Of a stretch of DNA of 64,000 nt, positions 42,679 through 54,240 are shown piece after piece. This DNA is from Ctena decussata (taxonomy: Eukaryota; Mollusca; Bivalvia; Lucinida; Lucinidae): NCBI GenBank assembly GCA_963989385.1, contig OZ022502.1, forward strand, positions 51,763,454 to 51,827,453. Direction: 5' to 3'. The position numbers and the translations under genes are program-made. Every line of letters starts with the position of its first letter. Position 1 is the first letter of the stretch. The notes beneath the pieces are model-generated. The model was given only the letters and a program-made list of their open reading frames with translations. It was not told the origin of the DNA and ran no database searches.

Positions 42679-45600
42679 TTTTAGCTCACCTGAGCCAGCG
42701 GCTCCGAGGGAGCTTATAGTATAGGCAGGCTCCGTTGTCCGTCGTCCGTCCACAATTTCAAACAACTTCTCCTCTGAAACCGCTGGGCCGATTGTAACCA
42801 ATTTTTCAAATGTAGCCTCCTTGGGTCTTAGGAACGAAAATTTGTTCAAACGGTCCTGGTCACATGACCAACATGGCCGCCATGCCCATATATGGTAAAA
42901 ACCTAAAAATTCATCTTCTCCAGAACCAATAGGCCGATGGCCTTGAAACTTGGTATGTAACATCGGGTATCCAAGTACTACCAAGATTGTTCAAATTATG
43001 ACATTGGGTTGACCTTGACTTTTTAACAGTAAGGTCAAATTTGCTTCCTTGTGCTTTTATATAGCAAAATGTTAGAACATAAGATATCATGGAAACTGTT
43101 GAAGTTTTTGGGCTAAAATTGGTATCTACAGTCATCTTAATGGGTACATGAAGATGTATGAGTACAAGGGGTCAAGGTCATTCTTTGACCTTTGACCCAG
43201 AATTCTCAGATTTTGACAATTTCAAACAATCGCCTGAAAAGCCACTGGGCCAATTGAGACCAAATTTCTTATAGAGCCTTCAGGGTTTGAGGGAACGAAA
43301 ATTTATACATACGGTTGAGGCCACATGACCAATATGGCCGCCACGCCCATATATGGTAAAAAACTTTGAAACTCTTCTTCTCCAGAACCAACAGGCCGAA
43401 GGCCTTGAAACTTGGTAAGTAGCATCGGGTACCCAAGTACTACCAAGATTGTTCAAATAATGACATTGGGTTGACCTTGACTTTTTTACGGTAAGGTCAA
43501 ATTTGCTTCCTTGTGCTTTTATATGGCAAAATGCTAGAACATATTGGCTATTGGATCTGTTATCCTTCTCTTTGTTTTGATACCGTACCGAAAAGTGAAA
43601 CTACAGGTCATTACATTCTTTAGTACAACTGGTATTTGCCCAGAAATATCCCGCATCAAATATGCTGTCGTTTTGATTTGCCACTTCATTTTATGGCTTA
43701 GAATTCCGTAGAACTTGGTCCCTTAAAACGTAAAATATTCGTCACATTAAAAGTCCTGAAGCTGGTTCCATGCTAAATCGATTCATTATCCAACCGACTA
43801 TATATTGCTTTATTTGAAGCATGTATACAAATTATTTGCTGGCTTATAATTGCAGCATTTTTTCTCAAATGAAATATATCTGTTGTGCAGTTTTTGATTA
43901 TAGAACAAAATGTCACGTATATTACTGTCTTAAGAATCGTAAGACTGAGTAGCTGGGCATAATCATTAAAGGTGCAGATATATGCTATTAGAAATAAACA
44001 AGCAGCAAAACCTGCTGTGCATGTATGGAATTTGCTAAGTCCCCATTTATTGGCATTTGCAATATTCTGAACTTCGTCGCTTATAAAGTGTACCTGAGGA
44101 AGTCCCTAAATTAGTCATAAGCTGATTGTTCCAAGAAAACAGTGCTTTTTAAGAAGTGCCAGGATATTAAATAATTCATAATTGTTCTCTGCGAGACAAT
44201 GAAGAAATTCCGTAAGCCGTATTATAATGGACTAACTTATGAATTAAATTTATTTACGTTACTACAAGTAGTAATAAATGATAAAAAAAAACATACTAAA
44301 ATGTTTTTGCTAATACTTAACGATGATTCTATGGAGAAACTGCATTTGAAAATAAAAAAGTAGTGTACCTTAAAATTATATGATTCTAAATTAAATACAC
44401 ATAGGTAACGTATATAATCGATGCTTATGGCAAAAGAGTAGTTAGAAAAAATGACAACATGCACTTTTCCATTGTGAACACTCTATTGTTGACGTTTTAC
44501 ATGTATATATTGCCAAAAAAATAACACACATGCCCACGGGCACTACATATGCCGGCGGACAATAAGCATGTTATAAATTAAAACGATAGCATTTGAAACT
44601 TGGCGGCCATCTTGAAAATGGATGATTTTTAAGTGGCCAACGATCATTTTTGAATCTGGGCCATGTAAGGAACATTTAGTGAAAATTTCATGCTTGTATC
44701 ATCAAGTGAAGTATTTCCTTAAATTTTCACTCTAAGCCGCTCCACTAAACATAAGATATCTTGGAAACTGTTGAAGATTTTGGGCTAAAATTGGTATCTA
44801 CAGCCATCTTAATGGGTACATGAAGATTTATGAGTACAAGGGGTCAAGGTCATTATTTGACTTTTGACCCAGAATTCTCAGATTTTGACAATTTCAAACA
44901 ATCTCCTCAAAAGCCACTGAGCCAATTGAAACCAAATTTCATATAGAGCCTTCAGGGGTTGAGGGAACGAAAATTTATACATACGGTTGAGGTCACATGA
45001 CCAACATGGCCGCCACGCCCATATATGGTAAAAACCTTTGAAAATCTACTGGATCGATGGCATTAAATCTTTGTATGTAGCAGTGGGTACTCAAGTTCTA
45101 TCAAGATTGTTCAAATTATGGCCTTGAATCTTTGTATGTAGCATTGGGTACTCAAGTACTATCAAGATTGTTCAAATTATGACCTTGGGTTGACCTTGAC
45201 CTTTTTTACGGCAAGATCAAATTTGGGAAAAGACAAGAACATAAGATTTCGTGTAAAGTTTTGAAGATTAAGGCCTAAAAATTGGTATATGCAGTCATCT
45301 TAACGAGTACATGAAGATTTGTGAGTACAAGAGATTAAGGTCATTCTTTGACCTTTGACCCAGAAATCTCATATTTTGACAATTTCAAACAATCTACTCA
45401 AAAACCACTGGGCAAATTGTAATTACATTTCATAAAGAGCCTCCAGGGGTTAAGGGAATGAAAAATTGTTCAAATGTCTGGGCCACATGACCAACATGGC
45501 GGCCATGCCCATATATGGTAAAAACCTTTAAAAGTATTCTCCGGGACCAATTGAAACTTTGTATGTAGCATTGGGTACTGCAGTACTATCAAGATTGTTC

Positions 45601-46323
45601 AAATTATGACCCTGGGTTGACCTTGACCTTTCTAATGGCAAGGTCAAATATGGGAAAATGCTAGAACATAAGATTTCATGGGAAGTTTTGAAGATTTTGG
45701 CCTAAAAAATTATGTATACAGTCGTCTAAATGAGGTCATAAAGAATTATGAGTACAAGAGGTCAAGGTCATTCTTTGACCTTTGACTCAGATCTCTTATA
45801 TTTTGACATTTTCAAACATTTCCTCAAAAGCCAAAGGGCCAGTTGTAAACACATTTCATATACAGCCTCCAGGGGTTGATTGAACAAAAAGTTGTCCAAA
45901 CGTTCCAGGTCACATGATCAACATGGCCACCATAGCCACTTATGGTATAAACCTTTAATACTTTTCTTCTCCAGAACCAATACACCTATGGCCTTGAAAC
46001 TTGGTAAGTAGCATGGAGTTCTAGAGTACTACCAAGACAGTTCAAATGATGACCTTGGGTTTACCTTGACCTTTTTTGCGGCATGGTCAAATATGGGAAA
46101 ATGCTACAACATAAGTTTTCATGGAAAGTTTTGAAGATTTTGGCCTAAAACTGGTATATAAGGTTGTCTTAATGAGAACATGAAGATTTGTGAGTACAAC
46201 AGGTCATGCTCATTCTTTGACTTTTGACCCAAGACTCATATTTTGTCAATTTCAGATATAAGAAAAAGCCACTTTGCCAATCGCTCAGGTGAGCGATTCA
46301 GGGCCTCATGGCTCTCTTGTTTA
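42679..46323 (-). mobile_element. CTCACCTGAG-ended element with about 450-bp internal repeats
   Basis: It begins TTTAGCTCACCTGAGCCAGC and ends CAGGGCCTCATGGCTCTCTT GTTT, the reverse of the element at 2559-4898. Inside, five units start near 42862, 43325, 44996, 45486 and 45915 (CATGACCAACATGGCCGCC landmark). Each contains TTCAAATTATGACnTTGGGT and GGTCATTCTTTGACCTTTGA blocks. About 1.2 kb of unrelated sequence (about 43551-44749) splits one unit between AACATA copies. The 132-codon minus-strand frame at 42586-42984 is repeat read-through. Confidence 0.75.
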
Positions 46324-46487
46324 TGCTACATTTAGTCTAATACTGACACAAAATGTATTAAGAAATAATGATATCAAACTAGATCTTTAATAGCATTTAT
46401 TCTATTGCGCGGTACAGTTACAACTACTCTGATGCAAACTATTACTATTTATATATAAGTATGATTAAAGAGAAGGTTGTGTGTTAC

Positions 46488-46960
46488 GCCTCTACGTGGA
46501 CAGGGTGTTTGCCTTTCACACAAGGTTTCGCGGGTTCGACTTCAAAGGGCGGCATAAGTCCGGTCGATTTTCTTTCGATTCAATGGACCAGGAAATCCGC
46601 AGCCAGGGTTCGAGGTTATAAAACTTGAGAATAATCTCAAACTCAAAATAAAGCACACTGATTGGCTGCTTCCGAGCATGAGCATATGCTCGGAAGCAGC
46701 CAATCAGTGTGCTTTATTTTGAGTTTGAGAATGAACTCAAGTTTTATAACCTCTGGGCCAGTGCACTCTGAGCTGGAAAAAGTTGTTTTAGGACGGCGGT
46801 CGGCGATTACACCGTGACTGCACCGTTACTGAATGTGGTGGAGTTCGCCTTTTCAAACCGGCAAAACTGAGCACAAGCATGCAAAACACAACCCACACTG
46901 AGGTTATGTGTCTGAAATTGTTTCGTACTCAGGGACTGTGGCCTCATTAAACAAGCAGGG
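46488..46960 (+). mobile_element. tRNA-derived SINE, copy 2, split by a MITE
   Basis: The head contains TACGTGGACAGGGTG and the B box GGTTCGACTTC (about 46533-46543). The body matches the copy at 35120-35728 on both sides of the palindromic MITE at 46612-46753 and ends GGACTGTGGCCTCATTAAAC. Confidence 0.7.
46612..46753. mobile_element. Palindromic MITE, GAGGTTATAAAACTTGAG family, copy 2
   Basis: GAGGTTATAAAACTTGAGAA opens it and TTCTGGGCC follows its CCTC end; the arms pair almost perfectly around TCCGAGCATGAGCATATGCT. It is inserted in the SINE. Confidence 0.93.
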
Positions 46961-46963
46961 TCC

Positions 46964-47099
46964 GAGGTTATAAAGCTTGAGTATAATCTCAAACTCAAAA
47001 TAAAGCACATTGATTGGCTGTTTCCGAGCATGTGCTCGGAAGCAGCCAATCAGTATGCTTTATTTTGAGTTTGAGAATGTACTCAAGTTTTACAACCTC
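46964..47099. mobile_element. Palindromic MITE, GAGGTTATAAAACTTGAG family, copy 3
   Basis: GAGGTTATAAAGCTTGAGTA to TCAAGTTTTACAACCTC, with the same AAATAAAGCACATTGATTGG arm. Only 210 bp separate it from copy 2. Confidence 0.93.
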
Positions 47100-47890
47100 G
47101 GGGCATTGACTGTACACACAACAACACATGGCCGCTTACACTTAGTGTAACCCCGAAGTTAAGAGTAACCCGTCAAAACTAAGCGTTTTAATTCAGAACC
47201 AAATTTGCTACATTTTACATACACAAATTCTACATACAAAAATTCTTATTGCTCTTTATCTTTATTCTCACCGATTTTCAATCACAACTTTGAATGTAAC
47301 GTCAATCTTTATTTTCAAAGTCTGCAACATTCCAAAAGCAAGTAATAATAGTCTACCGAAGATGCATCATAACAAGGAATATTCTGTATGAATGGTTTGT
47401 ACAGAAGCTTACAAATTCTTATGCATACCAAATTTAATTGTGCATCACTGATGTAAATTTCAAATGTTTAAATGCAGGTTTGTGCACGCATGTAACTCAG
47501 CTATCCAGTGTGTGAGGGTAATTTATCAATGCAGAAAAGTATGCACAGAAACAAAAGATGTTATCTCCTCATTTGATGCAGCATGAAAGAGATAATTATA
47601 AAACCAGTGTGAAATATTCAAAAGACTAGGTTCTAATGTAGCGGTTCTTAATATGTTTTCCATTCCGAAAAATTACTTTAGATAATTATGGTTTTTAACT
47701 TTCAATTTTAAGATTTATATACTGACGTGTGTTCTATGTCTGTGCTACCTGTGGCGGTTGAAGCGGCTACACCTTTATTCAGATTACAAGTTAGTGGTCA
47801 TTAAAATAAGAATTTGTGTATTCCTGGACGAAACTGGGGGCATTTATATGTTGTACCATCAATGAATAAAAAAATGTTCCCACTGACTTA
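47100..47890. other. Unannotated spacer
   Basis: No gene, RNA or repeat boundary recognised. Confidence 0.45.
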
Positions 47891-47892
47891 AA

Positions 47893-48410
47893 ATGAATGA
47901 AATTAAGTCCGAGAGATTTACAAATCCGGTTAAAAGAAGAGTACGACAGCACGAATTTGTTTATAAGATTTGTAAAACTAAATATGAAGATATCCGACGA
48001 GAAAGGCAACAATCGAAAAGCACCAAAAACACCGGAAGAAGCGCAAACGACAGAACGAAACATTGTATCTTGGTTAACGGGCACACACAGCGTGACACAC
48101 ATGAAATTGTAAACCAATACGATACGTATCAAAAACTGACACTCGATATCTCAAAATCGTAGGTCCTCTAACAGAGCAAATTTTCTGGTCAAATTTATAG
48201 TCACAGAAAAATTACGTTGAGAGACCAGTAGTTTGAGGTCGACACAAATGAAACTGTATACCAATACAATTCGTATCAAAAGCTGACTTTCGATATCTCT
48301 AAATCGAAGTTCATCTCAAACTACATGTACTGGTACCTCAAAGAAAATTTTCTGGTCAAAATTATGGTCACAGAAAATTGACATTGAGAGGCCAGTAGTT
48401 TGAGATAACA
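47893..48410 (+). repeat. Two-unit tandem repeat with overlapping open frames
   Basis: Units of about 145-165 bp (ACACAnATGAAAnTGTAnACC ... CGATATCTC-AAATCG ... AGACCAGTAGTTTGAG) start near 48095 and 48240. Two overlapping plus-strand frames (47893-48162 and 47897-48112) precede and enter the first unit. Both are Lys/Arg-rich without a known domain, so coding is not claimed. Confidence 0.5.
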
Positions 48411-49039
48411 AACAGCATTTGAATGTAAAGAAAAAAAGGAAATGTGTCCGGACTATATTCCTAGATATGAAGGGATACTTTGAGAAATCAGTGTTCGAAA
48501 TAAGGAGAGCCAATTATACACAATGCACGAAACATTTGTTTAAACTATTTTCTATTAAACCACAAAGAAAACAGCAAGCAAAGTGGGATTTTTACAGGTG
48601 ACCATAATGCTCGAAATAAAGCAAACGGGATCCTCATCTAAAATTCCGCATTAGAACGGACAACATCATAAAATACTGGGTAGAGGGGTGGGATGGGGTG
48701 GGGGGCTTAAACTAGTTTTATGCACACAACGTACATGTACAATTCTGAGAAGTTGACCGGAATATTATGCTTACAGAACCCATTTCCTCAGTACATTTAA
48801 GTCTGATTTATTCTATCTAGGTCAAGACTAAAATCAAACAATTGATCTTCTCAATATCCATTCATATCCAAATCTGACAGATTTCATGATCAGTGCTGCT
48901 TCTTATTATTTTTTGCACGCATACAGATGGCAATTAAGGAAGAATTCCGTTGTTATTTATAAAGACATCCTGCTTTGCTTGGTCGTCTTGACACGCACTT
49001 CTTTGAAACAGGCCATGTTAATCGTCAACCTATTTATTT
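48411..49039. other. Unannotated spacer
   Basis: Short frames only. A G-rich patch lies at 48675-48704. Confidence 0.45.
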
Positions 49040-49680
49040 TCCGTTTTTGTCGCACCTGCAAGGTGCGATATAGGAGTTCACTTTTCCGTCCGACAGTCAT
49101 TCCATTCGTTCGTCAGTCAGTCAGTCCGTCCGTCCGTCCACAATTATATCGACCGTCTAACGTTCGTGTGCATTTCTTTTTGTCTATGATACCTAGAATC
49201 ATCAAACCTTGTAGAAAGTTTCTTCTTGGAAAGTTCTCGAGGAATGATGCACTTTTTTTTACATTTTACCTATTTTTCATGCTCTGCTGACTCAGTAAAA
49301 TTTTACGTCAACAATTACATCGACCCTAGTGTTCGGGTTCATTTCTCTCCATCTATGATACATACAATTATTATACCTGGTATAAAGTTTTTTCTTAGAA
49401 TGGCCAAACAGATTGTTGCCTTTTTTTACCTTTGACCTATATTTCATGCTCTGCTGATTTTTTTAGTAAAATTTTACGTCAAAAATCACATCGACCCTGG
49501 CGTTCGGGTGCATATCTTTTCTACTTTAAAAGCCCAATTTGCTCATTGTATGACATACAATGTCAGAGTGCGCCTGTTATTATTAATTATGCCGTTATGT
49601 GTTTCCCATTTCTTTTTCTTTGCTTTTTTTTATTTTTTATCTTTACACGGGTGGGCTGTATTTCGTGATTAAGGTCTGCC
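49040..49680 (+). repeat. 170-bp tandem repeat headed by CGCACCTGCAAGGTGCG
   Basis: The left edge has the hairpin CGCACCTGCAAGGTGCG (about 49051-49067) and a run of CAGT/CCGT tetramers. Units follow near 49160, 49330 and 49500, each with CGTTCGGGTnCATnTCT then CTATGATACnTAnAAT. Confidence 0.6.
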
Positions 49681-50887
49681 TCTTAGGGTGTCTACATCGA
49701 TCTTTCTAGTGCAGTTACACATTCATCGCAGTCCCTAAATGAGTTCTGAATTGTAAGATCCTTTGGAAGCAAGGAATACATCAAGGAACAGAAAATAGCA
49801 AACTTGGTTTAATTGAGTCTATTCATGACCAGTAATGAAATATGCGACACCCGTCACGCCCCATTGCACCGGCTTAAGCGGAACTCTATTTTCAAAATAA
49901 CTCAAATGAACTCAAGGATCCCAAAAGACCGGAAAATATAATCTGCACTTTGATGATGTACGAGGAGTCGTTTAAAGTCGCCATAGCTTTACAAGTGGTA
50001 ACAGCATCTAAACATAAATCGGTATGAAAAGCGCTTCAACAAGCAGAAGCTGGACAGTCAATAAGGCTCCATGGCTCTACGTGGTTTTCCATTTTATTCA
50101 AATTTATGATATAAAAAGAATCATTTTTCAACATTTTTATGTGAAGCGCAAGAATGTTTTAAAGTCTACATAGTCCTACCGGTGGTAAAAATCGTCAAAA
50201 TACAAATCATTCCGAAACCTGTACAGCCTTCAGAATTAATAGAAATATTCCGTTTGATGTGCTTTTTTGTATCATATAACTGGCCAAAAAGAAGGAATGA
50301 GGTATTTTGGAAAAATGATCAAGTCTCTCCATAAAATTACGGTTTTCGTCTCTGGTTCCCCGTTAAGCAATGAAATAATGCAACCGCGGCACAATCAATG
50401 GGATCCTTGCTTAACATTTTTGTACATTGTATTTTTATCAACTGTTAAACGCCTGTACCTTGTATTTTTATCGCTTGTACCTTGTGTTTTTACCATGAAA
50501 TAAAGCTTGTGAAATCGAAAGTAGGTCATCTAAAATGACCCAGTTATTTTTCCAAATCTATTTTATGGTAAATTCTAACACAGGGCGCCTATAGAAGCAA
50601 TGGAAAGTTTCCGTGTTTTATTCTGCAACAATTCACTGTCTCGGAGCACGTGAGTCTAATTGCTGACGTCACTTGCATTACTGACGTATTTTTGTGACGT
50701 TTTGAGACGTTAGACGGTGTAACGTTTCTTTTTCTGTCTAAAATCGCCATAAAAACGTACATTTACCTTAGATACAGTTAAGAATATTGGCGGGAGCATG
50801 AACGCGCTGGCAGGAAGGTTGGGAGAGTTTGAATGAAAAAAAAAAAAAACTTTTTCAGCGTTTTTGAGCGTTAGAATCGAAATAGTT
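49681..50887. other. Unannotated spacer
   Basis: No gene recognised. A small GTACCTTGTnTTTTTATC pair lies at about 50455-50495, and an A-run at 50837-50849. Confidence 0.45.
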
Positions 50888-51040
50888 CAGCTCTAGCAGT
50901 GAATTGTTGAGCAATAATTCACTGTTTGTCGGTCAGTTGTAAGTAGATATATCACTCGCGCTCCGCGCTCGTGATATGATCTACTTTACAACTGACCTCC
51001 AAACAGTGAATTATTACACAACAATTCACTGCTACAGCTG
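50888..51040. mobile_element. Foldback element around CTCGCGCTCCGCGCTCG
   Basis: Arms of about 70 bp open CAGCTCTAGCAGTGAATTGT and end with ACAATTCACTGCTACAGCTG. Each arm contains a second inverted AATTCACTG motif. The centre is an almost self-complementary GC-rich segment. Confidence 0.85.
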
Positions 51041-51074
51041 ATCTATTTCTTAAATCAATGACGTTTTGATCTTA

Positions 51075-51320
51075 CAAAGCCGGCCAATTACGATAATAAT
51101 CAATGGCGAAACTGCAGTGAGAAGCTTGCAACGATACCTCACGATAACATATTTCATGCTGATAGAGCTATGGGGCCTTTAATTGTTTAAATTTGGCTAA
51201 TTACGGTCATTGATAATGAAGAAACTGTAGTGAGAAGTTTGCAGAGATACCTCACGATAACATATTTCATAAACTTCTACCACTGATACAGCAATGGGGC
51301 CTTCAAACATTTTTTTGTTA
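51075..51320 (+). repeat. Two-unit tandem repeat of about 120 bp
   Basis: Both units contain GAAACTGnAGTGAGAAGnTT, ATACCTCACGATAACATATT and CnATGGGGCCTT. Confidence 0.8.
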
Positions 51321-52024
51321 CTTGGCTTTACAATTTTTCAAATGGCAGCATAGATCATGCAGTATAGACCATCTGAAGTTTGCCATGAAGCTAAATTTTG
51401 AAATTTCGCCTCTGCTGTCAGCTTTGCTATTTGGAACATGGGGGAAATTTCATATAGATGGTCAAAGCAATGTTAAAAAGGAAATTAAAAAAAGAATGAA
51501 CGAAAAAAAAAAGCGGAATGAGTTTGCAGTGGCGGGGTACCATGCGCTGTTTGCGATGCTTTTATATTGTGCCTAAACAAGTGTCCTGTCACTCTACAGT
51601 TATAAAATCTGACCTCAAAAGTATGTTAATCGACCATGTATAATTGCGGTGTTTGTTTTTGCATTACATCGCCGGTCTTACTAATACTAAACAACATCGG
51701 CGAGAAACTCGATACTAAGCTGATCAGAAACTTTACCATATTATTAGGCTTAATTAGCCTGTTGAGAGCGACAAAGTTTGCTCAGCCACAAGTGCCCATA
51801 TTTTATGGCCTCACCCTATAAACCTTTCAATAATATACTTATTTGACCTCATTTGCGGTGGTCCTATTAAGATGGTTCCTTAACCCAGTAAGTGCAAAAA
51901 AGCTGACGGCAAAATGAAGGACTGCAAAATTTCAAAAAAAAAAGTTAGCTGTATCATATTAAAGGGATTCATATTTATAATTCAAAGACTTGAGGACAAA
52001 CAGTGTAGATCCAGACGAGGCGTG
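51321..52024. other. Unannotated spacer
   Basis: The 84-codon frame at 51322-51576 and the 61-codon frame at 51636-51821 have no recognised domain. Confidence 0.4.
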
Positions 52025-52240
52025 GGGTAGGGGTGGTCGTGGTTGGGCGATGGTGCTGGGTAACTTTCAGTGCTTGGGCGTCCTACTTGTTTGGACGATA
52101 GTTAAGCAAGGTTCTTTTGTGCTTGCAGTAGGTGCGGTGGACATTTTTGCTCTTTCCTATCTTATCTCTTATCTCTCTCCTTCTCTTTGGGAGACGGCTC
52201 GATATAGACTGAACTACTCATTACAAGCCCCCTCGTCTGG
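52025..52240 (+). mobile_element. SINE-like family A copy
   Basis: GGTCGTGGTTGGGCGATGGT, AACTTTCAGTGCTTGGGCGT, TTGTGCTTGCAGTAGGTGCG, CTCTTTGGGAGACGGCTCGA, TATAGACTGAACTACT in family order. Confidence 0.75.
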
Positions 52241-52579
52241 ATCTAAGTTTTTTGCAAATTTAACTGTTTTCATAATTAGTGCGTTTAGTGTTAAGAAGCG
52301 AGAACGAAATTAGCAGACTTGGAGCTATTGAGTTTGTTCATTAGCAATAATGATAAGTGCAACGTTGCTGTTGCCCTATGGAACCAGTTTAAAACAAATG
52401 ACCAGAAAACTTAAGATTCAAAGCACCAAAACTGATAATAGTTGAAGTTGAAAACAGAACAGATCTAGATGAGCCGCCTCATCTGGATTTAGAATGTTTG
52501 CTTTCAAGCCTTTGAATTCTCAATATGTTATAGCTTGATACATTTTTTTAATTTTACAGACAGTAATATTGTCGTCTGC

Positions 52580-52612
<33 letters not shown>

Positions 52613-52665
52613 CGTTGTTGTTGTTTTTATGTTGTTGTTGTTTTTATGTTGTTGTTGTTTTACGC
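52580..52665 (+). repeat. T33 run and GTTGTTGTTTTTAT minisatellite
   Basis: About 33 T are followed by three tandem copies of a GTTGTTGTTGTTTTTAT-like unit. Confidence 0.9.
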
Positions 52666-52697
52666 TTTAAGGGTTCAACTACAGAGCTTTGACATAG

Positions 52698-52865
52698 AAG
52701 CAGCTTTACTGTAGCATATAAGGCGCAAGACTCGGGTCACAGGTTCGACCCCCCCCCCTCATCTCCGGTCTTTCGGATAAGACTTTAAACCGAGGTTCCA
52801 TCTCCGTGTGAACTATGTCTTGGTAGGACGTTAAACCCAGTTCACTCACTTTCTCACTCACTCAA
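52698..52865 (+). mobile_element. tRNA-type SINE with B box and CACT tail
   Basis: The B-box-like GGTTCGACCCC (52743-52753) is followed by TCTTTCGGATAAGACTTTAA ACCGAGGTTCC, a core widespread in invertebrate SINEs, and a TCACTCACTTTCTCACTCAC tail. The head is partly degraded. Confidence 0.65.
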
Positions 52866-53144
52866 TTTGCAGCCTTACCATTGGCATGGAAACATTCCCA
52901 AAACAATAAAGATAGGCACAAAGTGTCCTCTTTAATTTTAAATTATTTCCGGGGCATTCGTATTCTATAGATTATTGTAGAAAAGATCGAAACAGTATTT
53001 CTTGGGACTGATGTGCGGATGATGGGTCATGTTTGTTCATATTGTGTAGAACGACTGTTTACGTTGACCACAGTTCTAATACAGTGCGCCCATAGAAGCA
53101 ACGAGAAATTTTTGTAGTTCCGCAAACATTCTCCGTTCCAGATC

Positions 53145-53356
53145 GCTTAAGTCTAGGGTTAATTCGATTTACTTCGGACAGCAGGTAAATTCGGACATAC
53201 CATTGCAAACAATGAAAATCTAGGTGAGCCGTCTCGTCAGGATTTTCACTGTCTGCCAAGTTAATTTTGTTTTAATTCTAAACAATTGACATATAAAGGA
53301 AACAATGTCACTGTCCGGATTTACCCGCTGTCCGAATTTACCCGACTTGATCCTAA
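53145..53356. mobile_element. MITE with doubled CGGGTAAATTCGGACA ends, copy 2
   Basis: The right end keeps both CCGnATTTACCCG repeats. The left end keeps one good and one degraded copy. The inner ATTGCAAACAATGAAAATCT and TCACTGTCCGGATTTACCCG blocks align with 37418-37639. Confidence 0.8.
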
Positions 53357-54119
53357 TTTTTGAGCCATTGGCAATTACAGTAGTGCTTTTAGAGGATGTT
53401 TTTATGACGATCCTTGACGTTAGATGTTGTAACATTCTCTTTCGCTATTTGCAAATTCAGCTTTATTCCTTGTTTGTAAAAATCACTACTCTGAATGTAC
53501 ATGTAGATTTATCATTCATCGGCAAAATAAGCAAAATTACCTTTAACAGTAAGCTAAGACACGAATTCTATTGAATTACAGAAAAGAAAAGTTTTGTATT
53601 TAAAGAGTTTTGCATGTAAATTTAATTTTATTTTACCACTGCAAATGTCAAATGCAAATGCCAAACATTTAATTGCAGAGTTTGCATACATAGACATTTA
53701 ATATCCAGAACTTTGTCTGCAAAATCCATTCACACAGACCACAGTGATAGAGATGCCAAGATAATCTACTTAGACTTATCTTTTCTTTTGCTCATCCTAA
53801 TTACGGTAATAATCCGGGGTAAATGTCCACCTCAAACGCTGTCGGGTAGAAACACCGACAAAGAAGTACTGATTATTCACTTTGTTTAAAATTAAACTTA
53901 TTTCATTTCATACACATATGAGTAAACTTCCCTCAGTTTTCATTGTTAATTCCGGTAAATTCGTTTCTGTTGAACGGCTGTGTTTGCGCGCGTGCGAGTG
54001 TGTCGGGGGGGGGGGGGGGTGACGTTACTACGAGAATTCTGCCTGCCAGCAGTTGTACCGTACCAACTGTTATTATTTCCAGCTGTATACCAGCTGTCAC
54101 AAGCAAATTAGCAGACTGT
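53357..54119. other. Unannotated spacer with a G-run
   Basis: A run of about 14 G occurs at 54006-54019. No gene recognised; the two overlapping 63-codon frames at 53933-54134 span the G-run. Confidence 0.45.
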
Positions 54120-54240
54120 GCCACGCATATTTAGCGCGCCTTTGTTAAGCAAAGGAGAGCTTATGCTATACCCCCGGCGTCGTGGTTCGAGTATGCGTCA
54201 GCGTTCCCATCCGCGCCTCTGAGCAGTGTAACCTATGTTA
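54120..54240 (+). ncRNA. Possible tRNA-like SINE head
   Basis: GTGGTTCGAGTAT (about 54190) resembles a B box, preceded by GAGCTTATGCTATACCC as a poor A-box candidate. Pairing was not convincing. Confidence 0.3.

Noticed and set aside
42586..43135. Minus-strand frames of 132 and 74 codons
   Set aside because: They lie within the 450-bp repeat unit and recur with breaks in sister units.
47791..48162. Overlapping frames on both strands
   Set aside because: Three frames overlap the start of a tandem repeat; none has a recognised domain and at most one could be real.
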